27,134 nucleotides of DNA from an uncultured Oscillibacter sp. (GTDB lineage: Bacteria > Bacillota > Clostridia > Oscillospirales > Oscillospiraceae). Under the pieces are notes generated by a model. The model saw nothing but the letters and a program-made list of their open reading frames with translations. It ran no database searches and had not been told where the DNA came from. This document shows positions 7,745 to 14,761 of the stretch, in pieces. The stretch is from NCBI GenBank assembly GCA_910576845.1, contig CAJTJA010000031.1, positions 1 through 27,134 of the forward strand. The letters are read 5' to 3'. Made by a program: the position numbers and the translations under genes. Within the stretch, counting starts at the first letter, position 1. Every line of letters begins with the position of its first letter.

Positions 7745-7773
7745 TTGCAACAGGAGTGAAAATGTGGCATAAT
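7745..7773 (+). promoter_or_regulatory. Promoter of tRNA-Ser
   Basis: TTGCAA (7745-7750), a 17-base spacer and CATAAT (7768-7773) would start a transcript about 70 bases ahead of the tRNA. Confidence 0.55.
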
Positions 7774-7850
7774 ATACAAATGAGCAAATTATGGTGTTGC
7801 GTACGGATGATGATGACTTCCCAAGGGGTATTGCCGGAAAGAGAATATAT

Positions 7851-7942
7851 GGAGATGTACCCAAGTGGCTGAAGGGTCCGCACTCGAAATGCGGTAGGCG
7901 TCTAAAAAGCGCGCGGGGGTTCAAATCCCTCCATCTCCGCCA
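7851..7942 (+). tRNA. tRNA-Ser(CGA)
   Basis: GGAGATG (7851-7857) pairs perfectly with CATCTCC (7932-7938), followed by discriminator G and an encoded CCA (7940-7942). The anticodon stem CCGCA/TGCGG frames the loop CTCGAAA, giving anticodon CGA (7885-7887), which reads UCG. The long variable arm after the anticodon stem is the class II feature of serine tRNAs. The T loop is GTTCAAATC. The 92-base length suits a class II tRNA. Confidence 0.96.
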
Positions 7943-7943
7943 T

Positions 7944-7981
7944 GCCGGAGCAAGCGTTATATCGCTTGCTCCGGCTTTTTT
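7944..7981 (+). terminator. Terminator of tRNA-Ser
   Basis: GCCGGAGCAAGCG (7944-7956) and its exact complement (7963-7975) form a 13-bp stem with loop TTATAT, followed by TTTTTTC directly after the tRNA. Confidence 0.93.
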
Positions 7982-8077
7982 CAAAAGCCAGAGCGCGCTC
8001 ACTGCGCTGCTCCTTTCCAAATCGAACCCGCTTCGCCGGACGGAACGCCGCAGAAAAGTAAATGGAAGAACGGCGCT

Positions 8078-8902
8078 TTACCGCTTTTCGATCTCCGACA
8101 GAAAGAATGCCAGCCCAAATCCGGCGGCACAGCAGACGGCGGAGAGCGCCATTTCTCCAAAGCCTGAGTAGCTTGTAGGGATGATGACCAGGGTGGAAGC
8201 GGCCACGAACCCCAGAATGCCATGGAAGGCGGCAGCATAATGGCGGCGGAAAAGCCACGTTACCAGCCTTGCCAGCAAGGCGATGGTTAAAAACATCCCC
8301 GGCAGAGCGGCGGAAAGGACGAAAATGTCTAACCGTGCCAGGCCCTCCAGCATAGGCCGGTACAATCCCAGAGCCATCATTACCGAAGAGGACGTCATGC
8401 CTGGGATGACGATTCCCATCCCCCACAGGGCTCCGCAGAAGTTATACCACCAGAAGCCGGGGGTCACCTCCGCATGAATCACCCGGCTTACATAAAAAAG
8501 CCCGCAGAAAACTGCCAGGGCGCACACGGAAAAGCTCACCCAGGAGGAAACGGAGCGGCCTTCCTTTCCGGCTTCCCGGAACAGGGAGGGCACAGTGCCT
8601 ACAATCAGGCCGATGAAGAGCCAGGTGGTCACTGCGCTGGACAATGTAATAGCGGCGGCAATGCCGCGGGCAAAACCCATGAAACCCGCGCACCAGCCGA
8701 TTCCCAGAGGTATCAGCATTCGCCAGTATTGGGGAAGGGCTTTTCGCGGCTGGGTGAGAATTTCCATAAAAGGGCGGTAGATATCAAACACCACTGCAAG
8801 CACGCCGCCAGATACGCCTGGCAGGATTGCTCCTGCGCCGATTAAAATGCCGCAGAGCAGGTTTCGGAGCCAGCGTATCCGATTTTGCTTTTGCTTGTCC
8901 AA
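8078..8902 (-). CDS. DUF368 membrane protein, likely undecaprenyl-phosphate translocase (PopT type)
   Basis: This 274-aa polytopic membrane protein has about eight or nine hydrophobic segments. The DUF368 signature appears twice in related form: GILIGAGAILPGVSGGVLAVV near the N-terminus and GMGIVIPGMTSSSVMMALG in the second half, an internal repeat typical of the family. DUF368 proteins have been shown to return undecaprenyl phosphate across the cytoplasmic membrane for reuse in peptidoglycan and other polymer synthesis. The TTG at 8902 is chosen because GGGAGAGG precedes it by 7 bases. The longer frame to 9133 would run through the promoter. It is convergent with tRNA-Ser and divergent from the metNIQ leader. 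It stands alone, with its own promoter at 8946-8974. Confidence 0.88.
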   Translation of the reverse strand: MDKQKQNRIRWLRNLLCGILIGAGAILPGVSGGVLAVVFDIYRPFMEILTQPRKALPQYWRMLIPLGIGWCAGFMGFARGIAAAITLSSAVTTWLFIGLIVGTVPSLFREAGKEGRSVSSWVSFSVCALAVFCGLFYVSRVIHAEVTPGFWWYNFCGALWGMGIVIPGMTSSSVMMALGLYRPMLEGLARLDIFVLSAALPGMFLTIALLARLVTWLFRRHYAAAFHGILGFVAASTLVIIPTSYSGFGEMALSAVCCAAGFGLAFFLSEIEKR

Positions 8903-8945
8903 TGCGGGCCTCTCCCTTCTGAAAATTTGAAATGCAACGTGAAGT

Positions 8946-8974
8946 ATAATACCAGTTTTGCCGGAGGCTTTCAA
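8946..8974 (-). promoter_or_regulatory. Promoter of the DUF368 gene
   Basis: Read on the minus strand, TTGAAA (8974-8969), a 17-base spacer and TATTAT (8951-8946). It lies about 45 bases upstream of the TTG start. Confidence 0.75.
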
Positions 8975-9080
8975 TCCAATTCCTTCTTTTCCGGGGAAAA
9001 TTCTCCCTTTTTTCAAATGGATTTGTGCGCTTTTCTGGTATTTCAAAAAGGCGTGCGCCACTTTTTTGTGCGGTTTGCCA

Positions 9081-9109
9081 TTGACAGAGAGGGCAAAACC
9101 GTGTAAACT
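9081..9109 (+). promoter_or_regulatory. Promoter of the metNIQ operon
   Basis: A consensus TTGACA (9081-9086), a 17-base spacer and TAAACT (9104-9109) place the transcript start near 9116, just ahead of the T-box leader. Confidence 0.85.
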
Positions 9110-9130
9110 ACAAAGCACTTCAAACAATTT

Positions 9131-9415
9131 CATAACCGTAAAGACGATGAAGAGAAGAGTACGCCGGACGATACGTCAAAGAGAGCCCCGGTTGGTGAAA
9201 AGGGGTGCGGAAGGGCTGGCTGAACATGGTCTCGGAGTTGCACGGTCGACTGCTTTTTGCATAGGCCGCGACGTGAGCGCACGTAACAGCGCAGGGGTGT
9301 GTCGGCACCCTCAAAGGCCGTCTTTGTGAGAAGACGTGCGAACCAAGGTGGTACCACGGCGCTGTTATGCGCTCGTCCTTGAAGCAGATGCTTCAAGGGC
9401 TTTTTGTTTTTTGCA
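9131..9415 (+). promoter_or_regulatory. T-box riboswitch, methionine-specific, with terminator
   Basis: The leader has the T-box hallmarks. These are an AGAGAAGAGTA element at the base of stem I (about 9150-9161) and a stem I arm ending in TGAAC-ATG-GTCTCGGAG, where ATG at 9226-9228 sits in the specifier position. The T-box sequence AACCAAGGTGGTACCACGG (9341-9359) pairs with the uncharged tRNA 3' end. The alternative terminator is CCTTGAAGCA (9377-9386) with its complement (9389-9398), then TTTTTGTTTTTT. An AUG specifier means uncharged tRNA-Met would allow read-through into metNIQ when methionine is short. Stem pairing was judged by eye. Confidence 0.92.
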
Positions 9416-9444
9416 TTACATTCCTGTAAAGGAGCAATGATACT

Positions 9445-10461
9445 GTGAGTGAATCCATTATTCAAATTCAACATCTGAGTAAAACCTTCGGCGGCGGTTC
9501 GGACGAAGTGCATGCCTTGGAGAATATTAATCTGGATATCCGGCAAGGTGAGATTTTCGGCATTATCGGCCTGTCCGGCGCGGGAAAATCTACATTGGTC
9601 CGGTGCATGAATCTTCTGGAGCGCCCTACTTCCGGCAAGGTGCTGGTGGATGGGAAGGACATGACGGCCCTCTCCGAAAGAGAACTGCGGCTCCAGCGGC
9701 GGAAAATTACCATGATTTTTCAAAGCTTTAACCTGCTGATGCAGAGAACCTGCCTGAAAAATGTCTGCTTTCCTATGGAAGTTGCCGGGGTGTCCCGGAG
9801 CAAGGCTGAGAAGCGGGCGGCGGAACTCCTGGATATGGTGGGTCTGGCAGATAAGGCCGGCGCCTATCCTTCCCAGCTCTCCGGCGGGCAGAAGCAGCGT
9901 GTGGCGGTAGCGAGGGCTTTGGCAACGGATCCGAAGGTTCTTCTGTGTGACGAGGCCACCTCCGCTCTGGATCCCACCACTACCGTTTCTATTCTGGAGC
10001 TGCTGAAGGATTTGAACGCCAAGCTGGGTGTTACCGTGGTGGTGATTACGCATCAGATGAGCGTTATTGAGGCCATTTGTTCCCGGGTGGCCATTCTGGA
10101 CGGCGGATCCGTAGCGGAGCTGGGTCCAGTGCAGGACATCTTCTCCAATCCCTCCACCGACGCCGCCCGGCGGCTGGTGTATCCTGGAGGAGTGAGCGTC
10201 TCCCAGTATCCTGTGGGTACCCGCGCCGCCCGGGTTTCCTTCAATGGCGGCACGGTAAATCAGCCGCTGATTGCTTCCCTGGCGATTGACTGCGGCGTAA
10301 AGGTCAGCATTTTGGGAGCGGATACCCGCAGCGTCGGCGGAAAAGCTACAGGAACCATGCTCCTCAGCCTTCCCGACGATCCCAACGAAGCCGCCAGGGC
10401 CCTGAGCTATATTCGTTCCCAGCCCTATATCACTGCGGAGGAGGTGGAGTACCGTGGCTGA
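9445..10461 (+). CDS. metN: Methionine ABC transporter ATP-binding protein MetN
   Basis: This 338-aa ATPase subunit drives methionine import with MetI and MetQ. It shows Walker A GLSGAGKST (42-50), Q-loop FQSFNL (about 92-97), signature LSGGQ (145-149), Walker B VLLCDE (165-170) and a switch His in VITHQM. A C-terminal NIL/ACT-like domain (about 260-335), characteristic of MetN, binds methionine for trans-inhibition in homologues. The GTG start follows AAAGGAG. The 3' end overlaps metI by 8 bases. It is directly downstream of the Met T-box, which supports the substrate assignment. Confidence 0.96.
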   Translation: MSESIIQIQHLSKTFGGGSDEVHALENINLDIRQGEIFGIIGLSGAGKSTLVRCMNLLERPTSGKVLVDGKDMTALSERELRLQRRKITMIFQSFNLLMQRTCLKNVCFPMEVAGVSRSKAEKRAAELLDMVGLADKAGAYPSQLSGGQKQRVAVARALATDPKVLLCDEATSALDPTTTVSILELLKDLNAKLGVTVVVITHQMSVIEAICSRVAILDGGSVAELGPVQDIFSNPSTDAARRLVYPGGVSVSQYPVGTRAARVSFNGGTVNQPLIASLAIDCGVKVSILGADTRSVGGKATGTMLLSLPDDPNEAARALSYIRSQPYITAEEVEYRG

Positions 10462-11137
10462 GATTTTTACTGCCGCTTTTTGGGCGGAGTATAGCGGCAT
10501 TCTGGCAGAAGGTGTCCTGGATACCCTGGTAATGACCGTTGTCTCCACTCTGGTGGCATACCTCATTGGTCTGCCTCTGGGCGTGGTCATGGTGCTGACC
10601 CAATCTCACGCCATCCGGCCCAACAAGCCTGTCAACGCGATTCTGGGCTGGATTATCAACATGGGCCGATCCCTCCCCTTTATCATTCTCATGGTGGCCT
10701 GTTTCCCTTTTACCAAGCTTCTGGTGGGAACAAAGCTGGGCGTCCGGGGAGCGGTGGTGCCCCTGGTGATTGCCGCCGCGCCCTTTGTGGCCCGGATGGT
10801 GGAAACCTCTCTCAATGAAGTAGACGCCGGAGTCATTGAGGCGGCCCAATCCATGGGGGCTTCCACCTTCCAGATTGTCTGGAAAGTCTACCTGCCCGAG
10901 GCTATGCCCTCGTTGGTCTTGGGAGGCTCCATTACTCTTATTGCCATCATCGGCTACACCGCGATTGCCGGCACCGTGGGTGCCGGAGGACTGGGAGATA
11001 TTGCCGTCCGTTATGGACACCAGAGGGGAATTACCTCTGTTATGTGGGTGACGGTGCTCTTCCTCATCATCATGGTCCAAGTGGTTCAAAGTGTTTTCAG
11101 CCGCTTGTCGGTGCGCATCGACAAGCGTTTGAAATAA
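10454..11137 (+). CDS. metI: Methionine ABC transporter permease MetI
   Basis: This 227-aa inner-membrane permease has about five transmembrane segments and the ABC coupling motif EAAQSMGAS (129-137), followed by IVWKVYLPEAMPSLV, matching the MetI/BPD_transp_1 family. Its GTG start lies inside the last codons of metN (8-base overlap), showing tight translational coupling. The GGAGGTGGAG sequence at the metN end serves as its binding site. Together with MetN dimers it forms the MetN2I2 channel that receives methionine from lipoprotein MetQ. Confidence 0.95.
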   Translation: MAEIFTAAFWAEYSGILAEGVLDTLVMTVVSTLVAYLIGLPLGVVMVLTQSHAIRPNKPVNAILGWIINMGRSLPFIILMVACFPFTKLLVGTKLGVRGAVVPLVIAAAPFVARMVETSLNEVDAGVIEAAQSMGASTFQIVWKVYLPEAMPSLVLGGSITLIAIIGYTAIAGTVGAGGLGDIAVRYGHQRGITSVMWVTVLFLIIMVQVVQSVFSRLSVRIDKRLK

Positions 11138-11273
11138 AAGGCTTCTGCAAAGGCGGAGGTCTTCCAGCCCCTCACGCGCGCAGAGAGGACGGAGGCCCTG
11201 CCGGAAAGCGGAAAGCCGCACATACCGAAGACATTCGGAACAAGTCATTGTTTTTAAATTGGAGGAACACAAC

Positions 11274-12068
11274 ATGAAAAAGAAGATTTTTGCTCTGACC
11301 TTGGCCCTTGTTTTGGCCTTGTCCCTGGCCGCCTGCGGCGGTAAGAAGTCTACCACATTGAAGGTTGCCGCCTCTCCCACCCCCCATGCCGAGATTCTGA
11401 ATCAGTGCGTTGATATTTTGAAGGAACAGGGAATTGAGCTGGTAGTCACCGAATACTCTGACTATGTGGTGCCGAATACTGCCGTAGAGGATGGCGACGA
11501 GGATGCCAACTACTTCCAGCATGTCCCCTATCTGGATGACTTCAATGCCGAGCGCGGGACCCATCTGGTAAGTGTGGCCGGCGTCCATGTGGAGCCCATG
11601 GGCTTATATGCGGGGAAGAGCGCGTCTTTGGATGCTATTCCTGACGGCGGCAAGGTGGCCGTCCCTAACGATGCTACCAACGAGGGCCGGGCTTTGCTGC
11701 TGCTGGAGGCCCAGGGCATTATCAAGCTGAAGGACAGTTCCAATCTGGCCTCCACTCCTAAGGACATTGCCGAAAACCCCAAGAACCTGGAGTTTGTAGA
11801 ATTGGAAGCTGCTCAAGTTCCCGCCGCTCTGGATGAGGTAGACATTGCCGCGATCAACTCCAACTATGCCCTGGGCGCAGGCTTGAATCCTGTGGAGGAC
11901 GCCTTGGTCATCGAGGCTGCGGATTCTCCCTATGTGAATATTCTGGTAGTCAAGGAGGGCAATGAGAAGAACGAGGCCGTTCAGGCTTTGGTTAAGGCTC
12001 TCCAGTCCGACACAGTCAAGGAATATATTAACAATACCTTCGGCGGCGCTGTTGTCCCCGCATTCTAA
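11274..12068 (+). CDS. metQ: Methionine-binding lipoprotein MetQ
   Basis: This 264-aa extracellular substrate-binding lipoprotein is of the NlpA/MetQ family. Its signal peptide (KKK, then a hydrophobic run) ends in the lipobox L18-A19-A20-C21, so Cys21 is the lipid anchor. Mature-protein motifs match the family: KVAASPTPHAEIL near the start, DANYFQHVPYLDDFN, GGKVAVPNDATNEGRALLLLEAQG and INSNYALGAGLNP. The ATG at 11274 follows TTGGAGGAA with correct spacing. The 136-base gap after metI has no clear terminator or promoter apart from a 5-bp hairpin CCGAA/TTCGG (11226-11239), so it is probably co-transcribed. The binding protein is usually made in excess over the permease. Confidence 0.96.
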   Translation: MKKKIFALTLALVLALSLAACGGKKSTTLKVAASPTPHAEILNQCVDILKEQGIELVVTEYSDYVVPNTAVEDGDEDANYFQHVPYLDDFNAERGTHLVSVAGVHVEPMGLYAGKSASLDAIPDGGKVAVPNDATNEGRALLLLEAQGIIKLKDSSNLASTPKDIAENPKNLEFVELEAAQVPAALDEVDIAAINSNYALGAGLNPVEDALVIEAADSPYVNILVVKEGNEKNEAVQALVKALQSDTVKEYINNTFGGAVVPAF

Positions 12069-12167
12069 GCAGCCTTTTTGAAAAATGGATAGAAACCCTT
12101 TATGTGCTCTGATGGGCCGGTAATCAGCCGGATCAAAACGGCAGCCCAGACAAGCAAGCAGGCATAA

Positions 12168-12198
12168 GAAGAGGCCCGGGAGTATCCCGGGCCTCTTC
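12168..12198. terminator. Shared hairpin between metQ and the minus-strand cell-wall cluster
   Basis: A perfect 13-bp stem GAAGAGGCCCGGG (12168-12180) and its complement (12186-12198) lies between convergent units. T-runs are weak on both strands, so it is a probable bidirectional terminator rather than a certain one. Confidence 0.6.
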
Positions 12199-12270
12199 GC
12201 TGTTCAGCGCGTGGAGGTTTTCTCTTTATATGGGGATGGGGAATGGACTCTGTAGATACCGCCGCGTATT

Positions 12271-12567
12271 TTATACCAGCCGCTCCCGGAGGGTCAATAC
12301 GGCGCACATACAGAGCAGCAGGGTCAGTGACGCCTGTCCCCAGAGCAGGTTATAACTGACGGATTTCTTGTCCAGGCGGCGCCCCGCCGCGATAGAGACG
12401 AAAACATAGAGCGACACAGCGGTAAAGAGCAAGGCCAGAACATCAGCGGCTGCTGTCCACTCCAGGGCGGCCGCCCCCAGATACAGAAGAAAACCCAGCC
12501 CGGAGATAACGGCCCCCAGGTTCATCTGCCGGATGGTGTGCAGGAGGAGGCGGTTCTGCTTTTTCAT
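12271..12567 (-). CDS. Small three-helix membrane protein, unknown
   Basis: This 98-aa protein has a basic N-terminus (MKKQNRLLLHTIRQ) and three hydrophobic segments (about 17-36, 39-60 and 74-92). A loop AGRRLDKKSVSYN lies between the second and third, which by the positive-inside rule would be cytoplasmic. The ATG follows GGAGGG by 7 bases, so translation is credible. It is the last gene of the minus-strand cell-wall cluster, 38 bases after the 167-codon gene. I do not recognise a family. Its position suggests an accessory role to the SEDS/PBP pair, but that is inference only. Confidence 0.65.
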   Translation of the reverse strand: MKKQNRLLLHTIRQMNLGAVISGLGFLLYLGAAALEWTAAADVLALLFTAVSLYVFVSIAAGRRLDKKSVSYNLLWGQASLTLLLCMCAVLTLRERLV

Positions 12568-12605
12568 TTGTATACCCTCCGTTGAAAAGAGATATATAAT
12601 TATTA

Positions 12606-13109
12606 TTAGTAATCGTTTGGCCGCAGCAGGTCCGGCCTCATTTCCTCAATGGGGTTTTCAATATGATGCTTTTTCCGGACATCCGGTGGGAGATTGGGGT
12701 AAAAAGTCAGAGCGGCGTACTCCGTGGCGGGCACACCCCACCATTCCTGGGTGTGCAGGAACAAGTCATAGAAAACATCAAAATCCCGGCTCTGGAGGGA
12801 CAAGGCCAGCTCCTGAATGAAGCGCAGCCGCAGCGCGTCCTCTGCCGCCAGAGGCCCCTGACTGATAATGGCTTCCCGATGCGATTCCAGAACCATCCGC
12901 CCCAGCTCCGGCGGCGGGCAGTTCAGCACCGTCTCCATGGCGGCATCCAGAAAAGAGCGGAGGGGCTGTCGCTCCAGCGGGTTTTCAAGGGGCAGATGTT
13001 CGATGCCGTATTTATAAAGATGCAGTGCTGTCCGCATAAAATAGATGAAGATTCGGTCCAGCTCCCCGCCGCTCCGGCGGAGGAGCAGATTTTTCCTGCT
13101 GGTTTCCAT
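12606..13109 (-). CDS. Conserved-looking soluble protein of unknown function
   Basis: This 167-aa predicted soluble, mostly helical protein has no signal peptide. It is rich in Leu, Glu and Arg, with conspicuous aromatic clusters (DRIFIYFMRTALHLYKYG near the start, DVFYDLFLHTQEWWGV near 115-130). A proline-rich end contains LPPDVRKKHHIENPIEEM. The ATG at 13109 follows GAGGAGGCGC, and the gene starts 11 bases after the PBP stop, so the two are very likely one operon. I do not recognise a domain. It may be a partner or regulator of the cell-wall enzymes by position, without sequence proof. Confidence 0.7.
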   Translation of the reverse strand: METSRKNLLLRRSGGELDRIFIYFMRTALHLYKYGIEHLPLENPLERQPLRSFLDAAMETVLNCPPPELGRMVLESHREAIISQGPLAAEDALRLRFIQELALSLQSRDFDVFYDLFLHTQEWWGVPATEYAALTFYPNLPPDVRKKHHIENPIEEMRPDLLRPNDY

Positions 13110-13120
13110 TGCGCCTCCTC

Positions 13121-14485
13121 TCAGTATCCGTTGACGATGATATCCAGCACCTTCCCGGCGGCGGTGCCCGCCACGCTGCTGCCGCCGCCGCCGTTTTCCA
13201 CCAGGACGACAAAGGCGTAGGGGGATTCCTCATTCCGCAAAAATCCTGCGAACCAGGCGTGGGGAGCTTTTCCCTCCCCTACCTCGGCGGTCCCGGATTT
13301 CGCACAAAGATCCATATGCGGGAAACGGTCTCTGCCATAGGTTTTTTCCACATTTCCAGCCATCAGCTCCTCTATTTTTTCCGCCGTGCTCCGGGAAACC
13401 AGCTCCCTGGTTTTGCGGACATGACGGGGCAGGGAGGAGATGCCAAGACCGTTCTTCGTCTCTAAAATCAAATAGGGAATGGCGGCTTTTCCTCCGTTGG
13501 CAATGGCGCCCATGTAGACCATCAGGGCGCAGGGATTTACCATGTCCCGGTCCTGTCCCACTCCGGCCCAGCCCAGGCGCCCGTCGGGAAGCTCCCAGTC
13601 AAAGGACCCCTTGGCAGAGGAAAGGCCGTCCAGACTGTAGCTGGAGGTCAAACCGGCTTTTTCTGTGTACTGCTGAAGGATATCCGCTCCCAGCTCCACG
13701 GCAATGCCGGCAAAAGCGGCGTTGCAGCTGTTAGCAAAGGCGGCCGCGATATCCTGCTCTCCGTGAACGCCGGAGCAGATGATGGTTTCGTCCCCGATTT
13801 GGAGGGAGCCTTCGCAGGTCCATGTTCTGGTTTCCGCATCCGGCAGCTTCTCCAGCGCCGCCGCCAGCGTCACGGTTTTATAGACGGAACCGGGGATAAA
13901 TGTGGAGGAGAGGAAGCGGTTCAGATAAGCGCCCTTCCACCGGTCGCTGGTTTCAATGTCGTCGGGAATATTCAGAGGATCATAACTGGGCGAGGAGACC
14001 ATGCAGAGGATTTCTCCGGTCCTGTAATTGTAAACCGCTACGGTTCCAGCTTTGCCGTTCAGGGCTTGATACGCCTCGTAATTGTAACGGGCGTCCAGTG
14101 TCAGAGTCAGCTCACCGCCCCGGTCCGCGCCAAAGGCGCCGTTAATCAGGTTCCATCCGGTCAGCCGGCCGGCAAAAGCGTTCAGCGCTCCGGTGCCAAT
14201 ATTCCCCTGGAGGTCGCCTACGGCGTGCAGGGTAGCCTTTCGGACGGTCTCATTATCATAATAGGTTCGCTTGCCGTTTTCAGCAGAGGTAAGAATATCG
14301 CCGTCCCGATCCAGGACCGTCCCGGCAGTGAGCTGGCCTTGGCTGTTGTATAGGTGCCGGTTGAAGGCGGAAGAGGCCCACCTGCCGCCTTCGGCAAGAT
14401 AGCGAATTAGAAACAACGCCATTCCCGCCGCCAGGACCAGCGCCAGCAAAAAGCAGACAAAAGCCCGTTTTTCAATTTTTTTCAA
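13121..14485 (-). CDS. Class B penicillin-binding protein (transpeptidase, FtsI/PBP2-like)
   Basis: This 454-aa membrane-anchored DD-transpeptidase cross-links peptidoglycan. It has one N-terminal transmembrane helix (about 8-29) and a short pedestal region. The transpeptidase domain shows the catalytic tetrad motif S200-V-Y-K203 (PGSVYK), S253-C-N255, and K396-S-G-T (KSGTAE). It is shorter than typical FtsI, as in the PbpA-type proteins paired with FtsW/RodA-like SEDS genes in Gram-positives. The TTG at 14485 is preferred because GAGGTG precedes it by 6 bases. A longer TTG start at 14518 has only a weak site. It lies downstream of the SEDS gene, separated by a 276-base gap filled mainly by a repeat element, and is followed closely by the 167-codon gene. 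Confidence 0.93.
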   Translation of the reverse strand: MKKIEKRAFVCFLLALVLAAGMALFLIRYLAEGGRWASSAFNRHLYNSQGQLTAGTVLDRDGDILTSAENGKRTYYDNETVRKATLHAVGDLQGNIGTGALNAFAGRLTGWNLINGAFGADRGGELTLTLDARYNYEAYQALNGKAGTVAVYNYRTGEILCMVSSPSYDPLNIPDDIETSDRWKGAYLNRFLSSTFIPGSVYKTVTLAAALEKLPDAETRTWTCEGSLQIGDETIICSGVHGEQDIAAAFANSCNAAFAGIAVELGADILQQYTEKAGLTSSYSLDGLSSAKGSFDWELPDGRLGWAGVGQDRDMVNPCALMVYMGAIANGGKAAIPYLILETKNGLGISSLPRHVRKTRELVSRSTAEKIEELMAGNVEKTYGRDRFPHMDLCAKSGTAEVGEGKAPHAWFAGFLRNEESPYAFVVLVENGGGGSSVAGTAAGKVLDIIVNGY

Positions 14486-14529
14486 CGCGTTCACCTCGAA
14501 ACAAAAATCCCTGTTCAACGTCTTCCGGT

Positions 14530-14696
14530 TTAGGCCTTGTTGATAAATGACAGAATGCCCGGCGGCTTACTAAGACGGCAGAGCCGTGGTGCAGCTATGC
14601 GTCAGATTGCATAATAGATGCCAGGCAAAAAAATTTAACACAGTATGGCGGAAAGATATCCCCCGATTGGCTGTCATGCTTTTTTCATACAGCCCC
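14530..14696. mobile_element. MITE-like repeat, copy D, between the SEDS and PBP genes
   Basis: The left end TTAGGCCTTGTTGATAAAT resembles copy A's TTAGGCCTTGTTTGAAAAAT terminus. Inside, AGAATGCC, GGCAGAGCCG, GCCAGGCAA, AACACAGTA and GGCGGAAAGAT occur in the same order as in copy A. The right end (ATGCTTTTTTCATACAGCCCC) is a decayed version of copy A's right terminus. It is about 55 bases shorter than copy A, consistent with internal deletion. Confidence 0.6.
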
Positions 14697-14761
14697 TGAA
14701 GGAGGCGGATCAAAGGTGTGGGCGCAGTTTCTGCCAGGGCTGCGGATGTGGAAAGAGCTCA

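Noticed and set aside
9116..9444. SAM riboswitch ahead of metNIQ
   Set aside because: The leader matches the T-box pattern with an AUG specifier, and no SAM-I core elements are visible.
9130..10590. Long (486-codon) minus-strand frame opposite metN
   Set aside because: It runs through the T-box leader and opposite a clear MetN. It is a GC-rich shadow frame with no family resemblance.
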